Assembly: GCA_002015125.1 (NCBI GenBank)
Contig: MUYB01000017.1
Location: 1 to 45,796, forward strand
Source: [Haemophilus] felis
Lineage (GTDB): Bacteria; Pseudomonadota; Gammaproteobacteria; Enterobacterales; Pasteurellaceae
Direction: 5' to 3'
Length of the DNA: 45,796 bases
The position numbers and the translations under genes are program-made. The notes under the pieces were generated by a model. That model did not search any database and was not told the origin of the DNA. It saw nothing but the letters and a program-made list of their open reading frames with translations. Positions 31,476 to 42,021 of this stretch are shown piece by piece (the stretch's first letter is position 1; each line of letters opens with the position of its first letter).

Positions 31476-32885
31476 CTAATTTAATTCCACTTGGCGAATA
31501 TCCACAAATTTGCCGAACATTGCCGCCGCTGCCGCCATTGCGGGGCTCACTAAATGGGTGCGTCCGTTGCGACCTTGACGTCCTTCAAAATTACGATTTG
31601 AAGTGGAAGCACAGCGTTCCCATTCGCCTAATTTGTCGTCGTTCATTCCTAAGCACATTGAGCAACCTGGATTGCGCCATTCTGCCCCTGCGGCGATGAA
31701 AATTTTGTCTAATCCCTCTTTTTCTGCTTGTTCTTTCACCAAGCCTGATCCTGGAACAACCAAAATACGTTTCACGTTTGCGGCTTTTGTGCGTCCTTTC
31801 ATAACAGCGGCGGCGGCACGTAAATCTTCGATGCGAGAATTGGTGCAAGAGCCGATAAACACTTGATCCACAGGGATTTCTTTTAGGTCAGTATTGGGTT
31901 CAAGCCCGATATAGGCGAGGGCTTTTTCAGCGGAAGCACGCACCACAGGATCTTGCATTTCCGTTGGATTTGGCACGAGTTGATCAATGCCGATGACCTG
32001 TCCTGGATTGGTTCCCCAAGTAACTTGTGGAGCAATGTCTTTGGCATCCAACACAACAACCGTATCAAAATGTGCACCCTCGTCTGTTTGTAAGGTTTTC
32101 CAGTAGGCGACGGCGTCATCCCAATCTTTGCCTTTGGGGGCATTTGGTTTATCTTTTAAGTAAGCAAAGGTGGTCTCATCGGGTGCAATTAAGCCTGCTT
32201 TTGCCCCTAATTCAATCGCCATATTGCATACGGTCATTCGCCCTTCCATAGATAAATCACGGATAGCTTCGCCGCAAAATTCCACCACGTGTCCTGTACC
32301 GCCAGCCATTGTGGTTTTGCCGATAATGGCAAGCACAATATCTTTGGCAGTGATACCCGCGTTCACTTTGCCACGCACTTCAATTTTCATATTTTTAGCA
32401 CGAGCTTGTTTGAGGGTTTGGGTGGCTAACACGTGTTCCACTTCTGAGGTGCCGATACCGAATGCCAATGCGCCGAATGCACCGTGGGTCGCCGTGTGGG
32501 AATCACCGCAAACAATGGTCATGCCAGGCAAGGTAAGCCCTTGCTCAGGTCCCATTACGTGGACGATACCTTGCTGTTTGGTGGTCATATCGAACAAGGA
32601 AATGCCTGTGGCTTTACAGTTTTTATCCAATTCCAGCACTTGAATTTTCGCTTGTCCTTCCAATTGATTTACATCACGCACCTGCGTGGAAATGCTGTGA
32701 TCCATTGTGCCGAATGTTTTGCTCACTTGACGAACTTGACGCCCAGCCACACGCAAACCGTCGAAGGCTTGCGGCGATGTAACCTCGTGGATTAAGTGGC
32801 GATTGATGTACAAAATCGGCGTTTCGCCCTCCGCTTCGTGGACGATATGGGCATCAAAAAGTTTTTCGTATAGGGTTCTTTTCAT
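31476..32885 (-). CDS. leuC: 3-isopropylmalate dehydratase large subunit
   Basis: A 469-residue aconitase-family protein holding the 4Fe-4S cluster of isopropylmalate isomerase. Cluster cysteines are in [13 protein letters not shown] (near 347) and [11 protein letters not shown] (near 407-410). [20 protein letters not shown] and [11 protein letters not shown] are further family motifs. Length equals usual LeuC. A 49-base gap with a palindrome separates it from leuB; leuD follows directly. Confidence 0.97.
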   Translation of the reverse strand: MKRTLYEKLFDAHIVHEAEGETPILYINRHLIHEVTSPQAFDGLRVAGRQVRQVSKTFGTMDHSISTQVRDVNQLEGQAKIQVLELDKNCKATGISLFDMTTKQQGIVHVMGPEQGLTLPGMTIVCGDSHTATHGAFGALAFGIGTSEVEHVLATQTLKQARAKNMKIEVRGKVNAGITAKDIVLAIIGKTTMAGGTGHVVEFCGEAIRDLSMEGRMTVCNMAIELGAKAGLIAPDETTFAYLKDKPNAPKGKDWDDAVAYWKTLQTDEGAHFDTVVVLDAKDIAPQVTWGTNPGQVIGIDQLVPNPTEMQDPVVRASAEKALAYIGLEPNTDLKEIPVDQVFIGSCTNSRIEDLRAAAAVMKGRTKAANVKRILVVPGSGLVKEQAEKEGLDKIFIAAGAEWRNPGCSMCLGMNDDKLGEWERCASTSNRNFEGRQGRNGRTHLVSPAMAAAAAMFGKFVDIRQVELN

Positions 32886-32902
32886 TATTGCTACCTTTGT
32901 AG

Positions 32903-32921
32903 GGACGCAACGCTAGCGTCC
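32903..32921. repeat. Intercistronic palindrome between leuB and leuC
   Basis: GGACGC (32903-32908) and GCGTCC (32916-32921) enclose AACGCTA, with a nested ACGCTAGCGT. There is no T run, so it is not an ordinary terminator. It could be an RNA stability element or a dispersed GGGACGC-type repeat. Confidence 0.6.
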
Positions 32922-32934
32922 GTTATAATATTTT

Positions 32935-34032
<1,098 letters not shown>

Positions 34033-34053
34033 TCAATGAGTTAAATTCTATTG

Positions 34054-35610
34054 TTACACACCTGCATTTTTGTTGAGTTTCAAATCCGCCACTTTTTGTG
34101 AGCGGTAAATCGCATTGATAGCGTGGATGAAAGCACGAGCTGAGGACTCGACGATGTCTGTCGCCAAACCCACACCGTGGAAGCGGCGTCCTTCGTGTTC
34201 CACCACAATATCTACTTGCCCTAAGGCTTCCGCACCTTCGCCTTTTGCGGTTAAGTTATAGTTGAGAATTTTTATCTCTAACCCTGTGATTTTTAGCAAG
34301 GTGTTAAAGGTGGCATCTACAGGGCCGTTACCGCCTTGGGAAACGTCCCCGATTTTCTTGCCGTCTAATTCCACTTGCACAAATGCCGATGCTGGCAAGC
34401 CGCTGATAATTTGGGTGCTGATCACATCTAATTTCAAGCGATCTTCGTCCCCTTGTTGCATATCAATGAACGCAAGGGCTTCCAAATCGTAGTCGAATAC
34501 TTGTCCTTTTTTGTCGGCAAGTTTCAAGAACGCATCGTAGAGTTTATCCAAGTCGTAATCGCTTTCTTGGTAACCCATTTCTTGCATATGGTTTTTCACC
34601 GCCGCACGCCCTGAACGAGCGGTGAGATTGAGTTTTTCTTTCTTCAAGCCGATGGTTTCTGGCGACATAATTTCGTAGGTGTTTTTGTTTTTCACCATAC
34701 CATCTTGGTGAATGCCCGATGAGTGAGCAAAGGCATTCGAACCCACAATGGCTTTGTTCGGCTGAATTGGCATATTGCAAAGCTGGCTGACCATTTGGCT
34801 CACTCGGTAAATTTCTTGGGTGTTGATGCGTGTATCTGAACCGTTGAACATATCTTGGCGAGTTTTGATCGCCATCACCACTTCCTCTAACGCCGTGTTG
34901 CCCGCACGTTCACCGATACCGTTAATGGTACATTCAATTTGTCTTGCCCCGTTTTGCACCGCCGTGAGCGAGTTTGCCGTTGCCATTCCTAAATCGTTGT
35001 GGCAATGGACTGAAACCACCGCTTTGTCGATATTCGGCACACGGTTCATCACGTTTGAAATGATGTCGCCAAATTGATAGGGCAAACAATAACCCACCGT
35101 ATCGGGAATATTGACCGTGGTGGCACCAGCGTTAATCGCCGCTTCTACCACACGGCAAATGTTATCCACCCCCGTACGCCCCGCGTCTTCGCAGGAAAAT
35201 TCCACGTCGTCGGTGTAACGTCTTGCACGTTTAACGGCGTGAATTGCCATTTCCACCACTTCATCAAAGGTGCGGCGAAGTTTGGCTTTCACGTGCAATG
35301 CAGAGGTGGCAATAAAGGTGTGAATACGGAAGGCTTCAGCCACTTTCAAGGCTTCTGCCGCCACATCAATGTCTTTTTCCACCGCACGAGATAAGGCACA
35401 CACACGACTGTTTTTGATGTGGCGAGCAATGGTTTGTACCGACTCAAAATCCCCTTGTGATGACACAGGGAATCCCACTTCCATTACATCTACCCCCAAA
35501 CGCTCTAATGCCAAGGCGATTTGCAGTTTTTCTTTGACAGTCAAACTGGCTTTCAATGCCTGTTCGCCATCACGCAATGTGGTATCAAAAATAATGATAT
35601 TGTTTGCCAT
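34054..35610 (-). CDS. leuA: 2-isopropylmalate synthase
   Basis: A 518-residue enzyme of the first committed step of leucine synthesis, condensing acetyl-CoA with 2-ketoisovalerate. The N-terminal TIM barrel shows [17 protein letters not shown] (DRE-TIM signature) and [15 protein letters not shown]; the linker has [11 protein letters not shown]. The C-terminal allosteric domain (about 395-500) is expected to bind leucine for feedback control. Leader-peptide attenuation upstream (35655-35778) adds transcriptional control. ATG 35610. Confidence 0.97.
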   Translation of the reverse strand: MANNIIIFDTTLRDGEQALKASLTVKEKLQIALALERLGVDVMEVGFPVSSQGDFESVQTIARHIKNSRVCALSRAVEKDIDVAAEALKVAEAFRIHTFIATSALHVKAKLRRTFDEVVEMAIHAVKRARRYTDDVEFSCEDAGRTGVDNICRVVEAAINAGATTVNIPDTVGYCLPYQFGDIISNVMNRVPNIDKAVVSVHCHNDLGMATANSLTAVQNGARQIECTINGIGERAGNTALEEVVMAIKTRQDMFNGSDTRINTQEIYRVSQMVSQLCNMPIQPNKAIVGSNAFAHSSGIHQDGMVKNKNTYEIMSPETIGLKKEKLNLTARSGRAAVKNHMQEMGYQESDYDLDKLYDAFLKLADKKGQVFDYDLEALAFIDMQQGDEDRLKLDVISTQIISGLPASAFVQVELDGKKIGDVSQGGNGPVDATFNTLLKITGLEIKILNYNLTAKGEGAEALGQVDIVVEHEGRRFHGVGLATDIVESSARAFIHAINAIYRSQKVADLKLNKNAGV

Positions 35611-35654
35611 ATTCGATCCTTCTTTATCTTTCTCAATAGGATAAAATTAACTAT

Positions 35655-35683
35655 AAAAAAACCCGCCATTGTGTGCGGGTTTT
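35655..35683 (-). terminator. leu operon attenuator (terminator hairpin)
   Basis: Perfect 9-base stem AAAACCCGC (35658-35666) with GCGGGTTTT (35675-35683), followed by T on the minus strand (7 in a row with the stem end). It lies 17 bases after the leader peptide stop and 44 bases before leuA, the classical arrangement for ribosome-mediated attenuation. Confidence 0.88.
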
Positions 35684-35700
35684 AGGTTGACTGAAAATGT

Positions 35701-35778
35701 TTATTTTCTATTATCCACGAACCTGCCACACAAAAACTGTGTAATGAGAAGGTTCAGAGATAAAAGAATATTAAACAT
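35701..35778 (-). CDS. leuL: leu operon leader peptide
   Basis: A 25-codon ORF too short for most gene finders. It begins MFNILLSLNLLITQFL, with six leucines among the first sixteen residues (codons CTT, TTA, CTG, CTT, CTC, TTG), and ends FVDNRK. AAAGGAC lies 6-7 bases before the ATG. Ribosomes stalling on the leucine codons when leucyl-tRNA is scarce would favour an antiterminator over the hairpin at 35655-35683. The regulation is inferred from this layout and from known leu attenuators. Confidence 0.82.
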   Translation of the reverse strand: MFNILLSLNLLITQFLCGRFVDNRK

Positions 35779-35826
35779 AAAAAAGTCCTTTTGGTTTACT
35801 TATGTTTGGAAATTAGAATGGACTTG

Positions 35827-35854
35827 ATATTACGGATTAATATAAGGCTGTCAA
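35827..35854 (-). promoter_or_regulatory. Predicted leu operon promoter
   Basis: On the minus strand a perfect TTGACA (35854-35849), 16 bases, and TAATAT (35832-35827). The leader peptide ATG follows about 48 bases on. The 190 bases from here to 36047 are AT-rich and show nothing I can support. Confidence 0.65.
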
Positions 35855-36047
35855 TGGAAAATTTAGTTTTTAACTCTACAGAAAGCTATTTTCACGCACT
35901 TAAAAAAGATATAAAAACCAACAAAATCAAGAAAAAACAAAATTTATGCCTTAAAAACCACGCCATGCTAAACCTTACTACTGTTTTTCTGCAGATTAGC
36001 AAACAATACAACTTTTTTATTATTTTTATGATCGACAGAAAATAGGA

Positions 36048-36399
36048 TTAAGCAATCACCAATTGAATGCCTTTAGCTAAAATTGCTTCTCGCATTTCTT
36101 GTGGCAATTGATCATCAGTAATAACAGTATGAATTTTTTCTAATCCACAAACAATATTGGGCGTTTTACGTCCAAATTTACTGGAATCTGCTAAAACTAC
36201 AATTTTTTTAGCCGCATCACACATCAACGAGCTGACTTTATAGACTTCATTAAAGGTGGTTAAACCAACATTCAGATCTAAACCGTCTGTACCGATGAAT
36301 AAAGTATCGAAAGTGGAGCCAATAAATGCAGATTCTGCAAAATAACCGTGAAAAGAAGCAGATTTTTCTCGAAATGAACCGCCAGACATTAACAAATGA
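36048..36399 (-). pseudogene. DeoR-family (AgaR-like) regulator, N-terminus lost
   Basis: Only the last 115 or so residues of a sugar-responsive repressor remain, of the usual 250-260. The remaining part is the C-terminal sensor domain: FDTLFIGTDGLDLNVGLTTF and IVVLADSSKFGRKTPN are typical of DeoR-type proteins and near AgaR. The helix-turn-helix is missing. The reading frame stays open up to the edge of the IS1016-like element at about 36400, with only a TTG/ATG inside as starts. No N-terminal sequence appears beyond the element, so the insertion was probably accompanied by a deletion. Confidence 0.85.
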
Positions 36400-37111
36400 G
36401 GCTGTAGTAGATTAGCATCAATGCTATACTACAAAAATGAAAATAACTCATTGTAAATTAAAGAAATCTACTCAGAAAAAACTCCTTGAATTTTTTGTAG
36501 CAGAAGTCACCGCTAGAACGGCGGCAGATTTGTTGGAGATTCAACCCAATACCGCAGCTCTTTTTTACCATAAAATTCGGCTTGTGATTGAGCATCATTT
36601 AGCCCTTGAAGCTGATGAGGTTTTCGAAGGTAAAATTGAACTGGATGAAAGCTATTTTGGTGGTCATCGCAAGGGAAAACGAGGGCGGGGAGCTGCCGGA
36701 AAGGTGGCTGTTTTCGGGTTACTAAAACGACAAGGAAAGGTATTTACCCTTGTGGTAGAAAATACTAAGAGTGAAACGTTACAGCCTGTTATTAAAAGGA
36801 AAATTAAGCCTGACAACTGGGTTTATACAGACACTTATCGTAGTTATGATGCCCTTGATGTGAGCGAATTTCACCACGAACGAATTAACCATTCGGAACT
36901 GTTTGCAGTGAAACAAAATCACATCAACGGCATTGAAAATTTTTGGAATCAAGCGAAGCGAATTCTGCGAAAATACAACGGAATTAACCGAAAAAACTTT
37001 CCTTTATTCTTAAAAGAATGTGAGTTTCGGTTTAACTTTGGGACACCAAAAGAACAATTTAAAACGTTGAGAAAATGGTATGAAATTTAGGGCTAATCTA
37101 CGTCAGCCCCT
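36398..37111 (+). mobile_element. IS1016-like insertion sequence (IS1595 family)
   Basis: About 712 bases, the size I recall for IS1016 of Haemophilus. Terminal inverted repeats: 36400-36417 against the complement of 37091-37108 match at 15 of 18 bases (GGCTG..GTAGATTAGC). One transposase gene fills the element and appears intact. AAATGA occurs just outside both ends (36394-36399 and 37112-37117), but an 8-base target duplication usual for the family is imperfect (6 of 8), consistent with flanking deletion or drift. Exact ends are uncertain by one or two bases. Confidence 0.85.
36437..37090 (+). CDS. IS1595-family transposase
   Basis: A 217-residue transposase of the ISXO2/IS1016 type, apparently intact. 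The short helical N-terminus (1-60) lacks a zinc ribbon, as in IS1016. The catalytic region has GKIELDESYFGGHRKGKRGR (Asp70), VYTDTYRSYD (Asp132) and HINGIENFWNQAKRIL (around Asn164-Glu167). The gene starts 20 bases inside the left end and stops just before the right end. Confidence 0.93.
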   Translation: MKITHCKLKKSTQKKLLEFFVAEVTARTAADLLEIQPNTAALFYHKIRLVIEHHLALEADEVFEGKIELDESYFGGHRKGKRGRGAAGKVAVFGLLKRQGKVFTLVVENTKSETLQPVIKRKIKPDNWVYTDTYRSYDALDVSEFHHERINHSELFAVKQNHINGIENFWNQAKRILRKYNGINRKNFPLFLKECEFRFNFGTPKEQFKTLRKWYEI

Positions 37112-37130
37112 AAATGAATTTTAGTTCAAA

Positions 37131-37152
37131 AAACGCGATCTAAATCACATTT
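37131..37152. promoter_or_regulatory. CRP-like binding site, apparently orphaned
   Basis: Matches the 22-base CRP consensus AAATGTGATCTAGATCACATTT at 19 positions, with the half-sites CGCGA and TCACA. It is about 175 bases before the predicted tig start point, too far for usual activation, and just outside the insertion element. It may have belonged to the lost sugar gene set next to the truncated DeoR regulator. Confidence 0.6.
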
Positions 37153-37170
37153 TGAAAATTTAACTATCAA

Positions 37171-37193
37171 AATGAAACAAAAAATATTTCATT
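37171..37193. promoter_or_regulatory. Operator-like dyad
   Basis: AATGAAA (37171-37177) and TTTCATT (37187-37193) form a perfect 7-base inverted repeat with 9 bases between. Placed next to the CRP-like site and near a DeoR-family fragment, it may be that regulator's operator. In AT-rich DNA this could also be chance. Confidence 0.4.
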
Positions 37194-37282
37194 TGTATTT
37201 TTTTAAAAATCAAAATTCTTATTCATCAAAACAAATTTTTACGCTTAAGTATGCATCCCCCCTTACCTATGTGATTAATCAC

Positions 37283-37311
37283 TCGACGAATTTGTATTAA
37301 GTCGCTATAAT
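37283..37311 (+). promoter_or_regulatory. Predicted tig promoter
   Basis: TCGACG (37283-37288), 17 bases, and a perfect TATAAT (37306-37311). The leader to the tig ATG is about 80 bases. The rest of 37112-37282 holds the CRP-like site and dyad and is otherwise AT-rich. Confidence 0.65.
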
Positions 37312-37396
37312 CCGCCAGTTATTTTTTAACTTACTTTTTTACTAACATATTCGGTGTTCGCGTTTGCCGAATATCAATTTATTCTGAGGTAACATA

Positions 37397-38695
37397 ATGT
37401 CATTTACTATTGAAACAACTCAAGGTCTTGAGCGTAAGGTTCAAATCACCGTTCCAACAGAAACTGTTGAAAAAGCAGTGCGTGAAGAGTTTAAACGTGT
37501 TGCAAAAACCGCGCGTGTTGACGGCTTCCGTAAAGGTAAAGTTCCACCACACATCATTGAAAAACGCTTTGGTGCATCTGTTCGTCATGAAGTATTAGGT
37601 GAATTATTACAAAATCATTTCTTCAATGTTGCATTTGAACAAAAGGTAAACCTTGCAGGTCGTCCAACGTTTACTGTGGAACAATTTGAAGCAAACAAAG
37701 ATTTAGTGTTCACTGCAACTTTTGAAATATATCCTGAAGTTAAACTACAAGGCCTGGAGCAAATCAAAGTAGAAAAACCAGTAGTTGAAATTAGCGAAGC
37801 GGATATCGACAAAATGGTTGAGGTTTTACGCAAACAACAAGCAACTTGGTCTGAAAGCAGTGAAGCTGCAAAAGCAGAAGATCGCGTAGTGATCGACTTT
37901 GTTGGTTCTGTTGATGGTGAAGAGTTTGAAGGCGGTAAAGCACAAGACTTCACTTTATTTATGGGGCAAGGTCGTATGATCCCTGGCTTTGAAGAAGGTA
38001 TCGTAGGTCATAAAGCAGGCGAACAATTTGACATTGATGTAACTTTCCCAGCGGAATACCATGCTGAAAACTTAAAAGGTAAACCAGCGAAATTTGCGAT
38101 CACATTGAAAAAAGTAGAAGTGATGGTATTACCTGAATTAACTGACGAATTCGTTGCAAAATTTGGTCCAAGCAGCAAAACTGTTGCCGATTTACGCACA
38201 GAAATCCGTAAAAATATGCAACGCGAACTGAAAAACGCTTTAACTGCAAAAGTAAAAGCGCAAGTTATCGACGGATTACTTGAACAAAATGCAATTGAAG
38301 TGCCTGCTACAGCGGTTGAACAAGAAATCGAAGTATTACGCGGTCAAGCTGCACAGCGTTTTGGTGGAAATAAAGAGCAAGCAGCTCAATTACCAAAAGA
38401 ATTGTTCGAAGAACAAGCTAAACGCCGTGTTCAAGTAGGCTTATTATTAGCGGAAGTTATCGCCTCTAATGAATTAAAAGCAGATGAAGAACGTGCGAAA
38501 GCAATGATCGAAGAAATTGCATCAGCTTACGAACAGCCAGCGGAAGTTATTGAATATTACAGCAAAAACAAAGAGTTAATGAATAACATCCGCAACGTAG
38601 TATTAGAAGAACAAGCTGTTGATACAGTACTTGCGAAAGCACAAGTAACTGAAAAAGCAGCAAGCTTCGAAGAAGTAATGAATACACCTGCGTAA
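37397..38695 (+). CDS. tig: Trigger factor (ribosome-bound chaperone)
   Basis: A 432-residue chaperone that sits at the ribosomal exit tunnel. The N-terminal domain has the ribosome-docking GFRKGKVP loop (about 44-51). The FKBP-type prolyl isomerase domain covers about 150-240 ([38 protein letters not shown]), and the helical C-terminal domain follows. Length equals E. coli Tig. GAGGTAAC precedes the ATG. In E. coli clpP and clpX follow on the same strand; here an ABC transporter intervenes and clpX-clpP are on the opposite strand. Confidence 0.98.
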   Translation: MSFTIETTQGLERKVQITVPTETVEKAVREEFKRVAKTARVDGFRKGKVPPHIIEKRFGASVRHEVLGELLQNHFFNVAFEQKVNLAGRPTFTVEQFEANKDLVFTATFEIYPEVKLQGLEQIKVEKPVVEISEADIDKMVEVLRKQQATWSESSEAAKAEDRVVIDFVGSVDGEEFEGGKAQDFTLFMGQGRMIPGFEEGIVGHKAGEQFDIDVTFPAEYHAENLKGKPAKFAITLKKVEVMVLPELTDEFVAKFGPSSKTVADLRTEIRKNMQRELKNALTAKVKAQVIDGLLEQNAIEVPATAVEQEIEVLRGQAAQRFGGNKEQAAQLPKELFEEQAKRRVQVGLLLAEVIASNELKADEERAKAMIEEIASAYEQPAEVIEYYSKNKELMNNIRNVVLEEQAVDTVLAKAQVTEKAASFEEVMNTPA

Positions 38696-38725
38696 TAGTT
38701 CATTCAAGTTTATTTATAAAAAAGT

Positions 38726-38758
38726 GCAGTAGAAAGTAAAAAATCTACTGCTCTTTTT
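38726..38758 (+). terminator. Rho-independent terminator after tig
   Basis: Perfect 8-base stem GCAGTAGA (38726-38733) with TCTACTGC (38744-38751), followed by TCTTTTT. The outer AAGTGCAGT is one base off the uptake core. Confidence 0.82.
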
Positions 38759-38989
38759 GTATCTAACACTTTTTTATCCACTACTTTCACCTCCACTTCC
38801 ATACCTACCGTCGCTAATACCTCTAAAAACTCCCGAAAAATTGGAATAGCCCAGATTCCATCAGATCATATGTTTTTATCACATAATAATGCTTATACAA
38901 TATTGAAATAATGCATAACCTTTTCATCTTTAGAATTAAACTAAAAAATAGGTACACTTTTTTCAAAGTTATTTCTTTAATGCTTAACA

Positions 38990-39649
38990 ATGAATTGGTC
39001 TTATACTCTTGATGCACTTCCTCGATTTATACAAGCTGCGTGGATAACCTTGCAGCTCTCATTTTGGGGCATTCTGTTTTCACTGTTATTTGGCGTGCTG
39101 ATTGCTGTGGTGACAGCGTATAAAATTCGCCCATTTTGTGCTATTGCCAACGCCTATATTGAACTCTCTCGCAACACACCGCTGCTCATTCAACTCTTTT
39201 TTCTTTACTACGGCTTGCCGAAAATCGGCATCAAGTGGGACGGTTTTACTTGTGGCGTGATTGCCCTTGTGTTTCTCGGGGCAAGCTATATGGCAGAAGC
39301 TATCCGAGCAGGACTGCTTGCCATTTCCAACGGGCAAGTGGAAGCGGCAAAATCCATCGGGCTGAATAATTTCCAAGCGTTTCGCTATGTGATTTTTCCG
39401 CAAGCCTGGGCGATTTCCATTCCTGCGGTCACGGCAAATGTGCTGTTTTTGATTAAAGAATCCTCGGTAATCAGTGCCGTGGCGGTGGCGGAATTGATGT
39501 TTGTCACCAAAGATATTATCGGAATGGATTACAAAACCAACGAAGCGTTATTTCTGTTATTTATCAGTTACTTAGTGATTTTATTACCGATTTCCTTGCT
39601 GGCACGTTATGCCGAAAATCGAGTACGGAGAGCAAAATATGGGGTTTGA
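38990..39649 (+). CDS. Polar amino acid ABC transporter permease 1
   Basis: A 219-residue inner-membrane permease of the His/Glu/Gln type (PAAT family). It has about five hydrophobic segments, the N-terminal RFIQAAWITLQLSFWGILFS and the cytoplasmic EAA loop EAAKSIGLNNFQAFRYVIFPQA that contacts the ATPase. First gene of a four-gene set: permease, permease, ATPase, binding protein. Its stop overlaps the next start. The substrate is not clear; family members carry Gln, Glu/Asp or cyst(e)ine. Confidence 0.9.
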   Translation: MNWSYTLDALPRFIQAAWITLQLSFWGILFSLLFGVLIAVVTAYKIRPFCAIANAYIELSRNTPLLIQLFFLYYGLPKIGIKWDGFTCGVIALVFLGASYMAEAIRAGLLAISNGQVEAAKSIGLNNFQAFRYVIFPQAWAISIPAVTANVLFLIKESSVISAVAVAELMFVTKDIIGMDYKTNEALFLLFISYLVILLPISLLARYAENRVRRAKYGV

Positions 39650-40307
39650 TTGGTTGTGGGAAGGGCAAAACGCCCTGCGTTTGGGGCAAGGGCTGTGGCT
39701 CACGGCACAAATTTCCTTTATTTCCGTGGGCTTGTCGCTGATTGCTGGCACGCTGTTCGGGCTGTTAATGCGAGCAAAAAGCCCGATGGTGCGGCTATCT
39801 TGCCAGTTTTATTTAGAAACGATCCGCATCGTGCCGATTTTGGTCTGGCTGTTTATGCTCTATTTTGGACTTTCTACTTGGTTTGGCTGGCACATCAGCG
39901 GTTTTTGGGTGTGCATTTGGGTGTTTGTGCTGTGGGGAACAGCGGAAATGGGCGATTTGGTGCGTGGGGCGTTGGCATCCATTGAAAAGCATCAGATTGA
40001 GTCCGCCAAAGCCCTTGGCTTAAAACCGTGGCAAATTTTTTGGTACATCGAACTACCACAAGGCACAAGACGAGTGCTGCCGGGTGTAATCAATTTATTT
40101 ACCCGAATGATCAAAACCAGCTCGCTGGCGGCATTGATTGGCGTGATTGAAGTTGTCAAAGTTGGGCAGCAGATCATCGAAAATTCCCTACTAACCAACC
40201 CCACGACATCGTTTTTCGTCTATGGCTTAATTTTTGTGCTGTATTTTTTGATGTGCTACCCCCTTTCCCTATGGGCAAGCCGTTTAGAAAAACGCTGGCA
40301 GAACTGA
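39639..40307 (+). CDS. Polar amino acid ABC transporter permease 2
   Basis: A 222-residue partner permease. The EAA loop is ESAKALGLKPWQIFWYIELPQG. I choose ATG 39639 (MGFDWLWEG), preceded by GAGAG and overlapping permease 1 by 11 bases; a longer reading from 39609 has no homology in its first ten residues. Two different permeases suggest a heterodimeric channel. A 94-base gap separates it from the ATPase gene. Confidence 0.9.
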   Translation: MGFDWLWEGQNALRLGQGLWLTAQISFISVGLSLIAGTLFGLLMRAKSPMVRLSCQFYLETIRIVPILVWLFMLYFGLSTWFGWHISGFWVCIWVFVLWGTAEMGDLVRGALASIEKHQIESAKALGLKPWQIFWYIELPQGTRRVLPGVINLFTRMIKTSSLAALIGVIEVVKVGQQIIENSLLTNPTTSFFVYGLIFVLYFLMCYPLSLWASRLEKRWQN

Positions 40308-40401
40308 TTTATATAACTAAATTGCATAAAAAATAAAATCTCAATCTTTGTTTTTTGTATTTATCTTCGGCACAATCAGTTCAACTCTTTTTTAGGACGA
40401 T

Positions 40402-41136
40402 ATGATGGAACTACTTTCAATTCAACAACTGCACAAAACCTACGGCGACACAGTGGCGATTCCACATTTGGATTTAACCTTGCACAAAGGCGAAGTGGTG
40501 GTGATTTTAGGGCCCTCGGGCTGTGGTAAAAGTACGTTGCTTCGTTGTGTGAACGGCTTGGAGCCAAAGCAAGGCGGCAAAATCACTATGGCTGGCGTGG
40601 GCGAATTTGGAGTGGATTTGAATTGGGAACAATCTCGCCAAAAGGTGGGAATGGTGTTCCAAAGTTATGAATTATTTGCCCATTTGAATGTGATCGACAA
40701 CATTTTGCTTGGGCCGCTGAAAGCCCAAAAACGCCAGCGTGCCGAAGCGGAAGCCCAAGCGGATAAATTGCTGGAACGGGTGGGCTTGCTTAATCGCAAA
40801 ACCGCCTTTCCCCGTGAATTATCGGGCGGTCAAAAACAACGCATCGCCATTGTGCGTGCTTTGTGTATGAACCCTGAGGTGCTGTTGCTTGATGAAATTA
40901 CGGCGGCGTTAGATCCAGAAATGGTTCGAGAAGTGCTTGATGTGGTGCTGGAACTCGCAGAAGACGGAATGTCGATGCTGATTGTGACCCACGAAATGGG
41001 CTTTGCGGAAAAAGTGGCGGACCGCATTGTGTTTATGGATAAGGGCGAAATTATCGAGCAAGCCACGCCACAACAATTTTTTCACGCCCCACAAACGGAG
41101 CGTGCCAAACAATTTCTTTACGGAATGAACTACTAA
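40402..41136 (+). CDS. Polar amino acid ABC transporter ATPase
   Basis: A 244-residue ABC ATPase that powers the two permeases. Walker A GPSGCGKS (37-44), signature ELSGGQKQRIAIVRAL, Walker B VLLLDEITAALDPE and H-loop VTHEMGFAEKV. In the usual PAAT ATPases the D-loop context is TSALDPE; here it is ITAALDPE, a mild change. AGGA precedes the first of two adjacent ATG codons. The gap upstream may hold an extra promoter or a weak terminator. Confidence 0.94.
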   Translation: MMELLSIQQLHKTYGDTVAIPHLDLTLHKGEVVVILGPSGCGKSTLLRCVNGLEPKQGGKITMAGVGEFGVDLNWEQSRQKVGMVFQSYELFAHLNVIDNILLGPLKAQKRQRAEAEAQADKLLERVGLLNRKTAFPRELSGGQKQRIAIVRALCMNPEVLLLDEITAALDPEMVREVLDVVLELAEDGMSMLIVTHEMGFAEKVADRIVFMDKGEIIEQATPQQFFHAPQTERAKQFLYGMNY

Positions 41137-41154
41137 AATTAACAGGAGCAACCT

Positions 41155-41991
41155 ATGACACTCAACACAACATTAAAAACCCTTTTCGCCTCGGCGGTCG
41201 CCGTCTTTGCCTTAACTGCCTGCGATAACGCCAGCAACACCAACGCCGCGGCTGCAAAAGATAGCGTGGCTTTACTGAAAGAAAAAGGAGTGATCCGCAT
41301 TGGCGCATTCGGCGACAAACCGCCATTTGGCTATGTGGATGCAAACGGCAAAAACCAAGGTTTTGACGTGGAAATCGCCAAAGAGATTGCCAACGATTTA
41401 TTCGGCAGCCCAGATAAAATCGAATTTGTGCTTACAGAAGCCGCAAACCGCGTGGAATATCTCAAATCCAACAAAGTGGATTTGATTTTAGCTAACTTCA
41501 CCCAAACGCCATCTCGTGCGGAAGTGGTGGATTTCGCCAGTCCGTATATGGTGGTAGCGTTAGGCGTGGTCTCGCCAAAAAATGCCCCGATTACCGACAT
41601 TGCACAATTAAAAGGGCAAACTTTGTTGGTGAATAAAGGAACAACGGCTGATGCCTATTTCAGCAAAAATCACCCTGAAATCACTTTGTTGAAATTTGAC
41701 CAAAACACTGAAACCTTCGATGCCTTGAAAGACGGACGTGGTGTGGCGTTGGCACACGACAATGCGTTGTTATGGGCGTGGGCAAAAGAGAACCCGAATT
41801 TTGACGTCGCTATCGGCAATTTAGGTCCGCAAGAAAACATCGCCCCAGCGGTACAAAAAGGCGATAAAGCCTTGTTAGATTTCATCAACAAAGAAATCGC
41901 CGACCTCAAAGCCAACGGCAAACTCAAAGCCGCTTACCAAAAAACCTTAGTGCCAGTGTATGGCGAGAAGGAAGATTTGTTGGCGAAGTAA
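41155..41991 (+). CDS. Polar amino acid ABC transporter substrate-binding lipoprotein
   Basis: A 278-residue family-3 solute-binding protein. The signal peptide ends in the lipobox ALTAC with Cys23 as lipid anchor. The mature part has GVIRIGAFGDKPPFGYVDANG, the signature GFDVEIAKEIANDL, VDLILANFTQTPSRAEVVDFASPY and GKTTADAY-like NKGTTADAY. These resemble PEB1/CjaA-type binders of Asp/Glu or cysteine. AGGAGC lies before the ATG. It ends the transporter operon and is followed by an uptake-sequence terminator. Confidence 0.92.
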   Translation: MTLNTTLKTLFASAVAVFALTACDNASNTNAAAAKDSVALLKEKGVIRIGAFGDKPPFGYVDANGKNQGFDVEIAKEIANDLFGSPDKIEFVLTEAANRVEYLKSNKVDLILANFTQTPSRAEVVDFASPYMVVALGVVSPKNAPITDIAQLKGQTLLVNKGTTADAYFSKNHPEITLLKFDQNTETFDALKDGRGVALAHDNALLWAWAKENPNFDVAIGNLGPQENIAPAVQKGDKALLDFINKEIADLKANGKLKAAYQKTLVPVYGEKEDLLAK

Positions 41992-42021
41992 TCAACTATT
42001 AACTGATAAAAATTGAGAAAT

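Noticed and set aside
35791..36045. 84-residue plus-strand ORF upstream of the DeoR fragment
   Set aside because: Low-complexity Lys/Asn/Ile-rich translation of AT-rich DNA, overlapping the leu promoter on the other strand, with no ribosome site.
36398..37111. IS1016-like element as part of a capsule locus
   Set aside because: IS1016 flanks capsule genes in H. influenzae, but here the neighbours are leu genes, a DeoR fragment and tig. No capsule genes are present.
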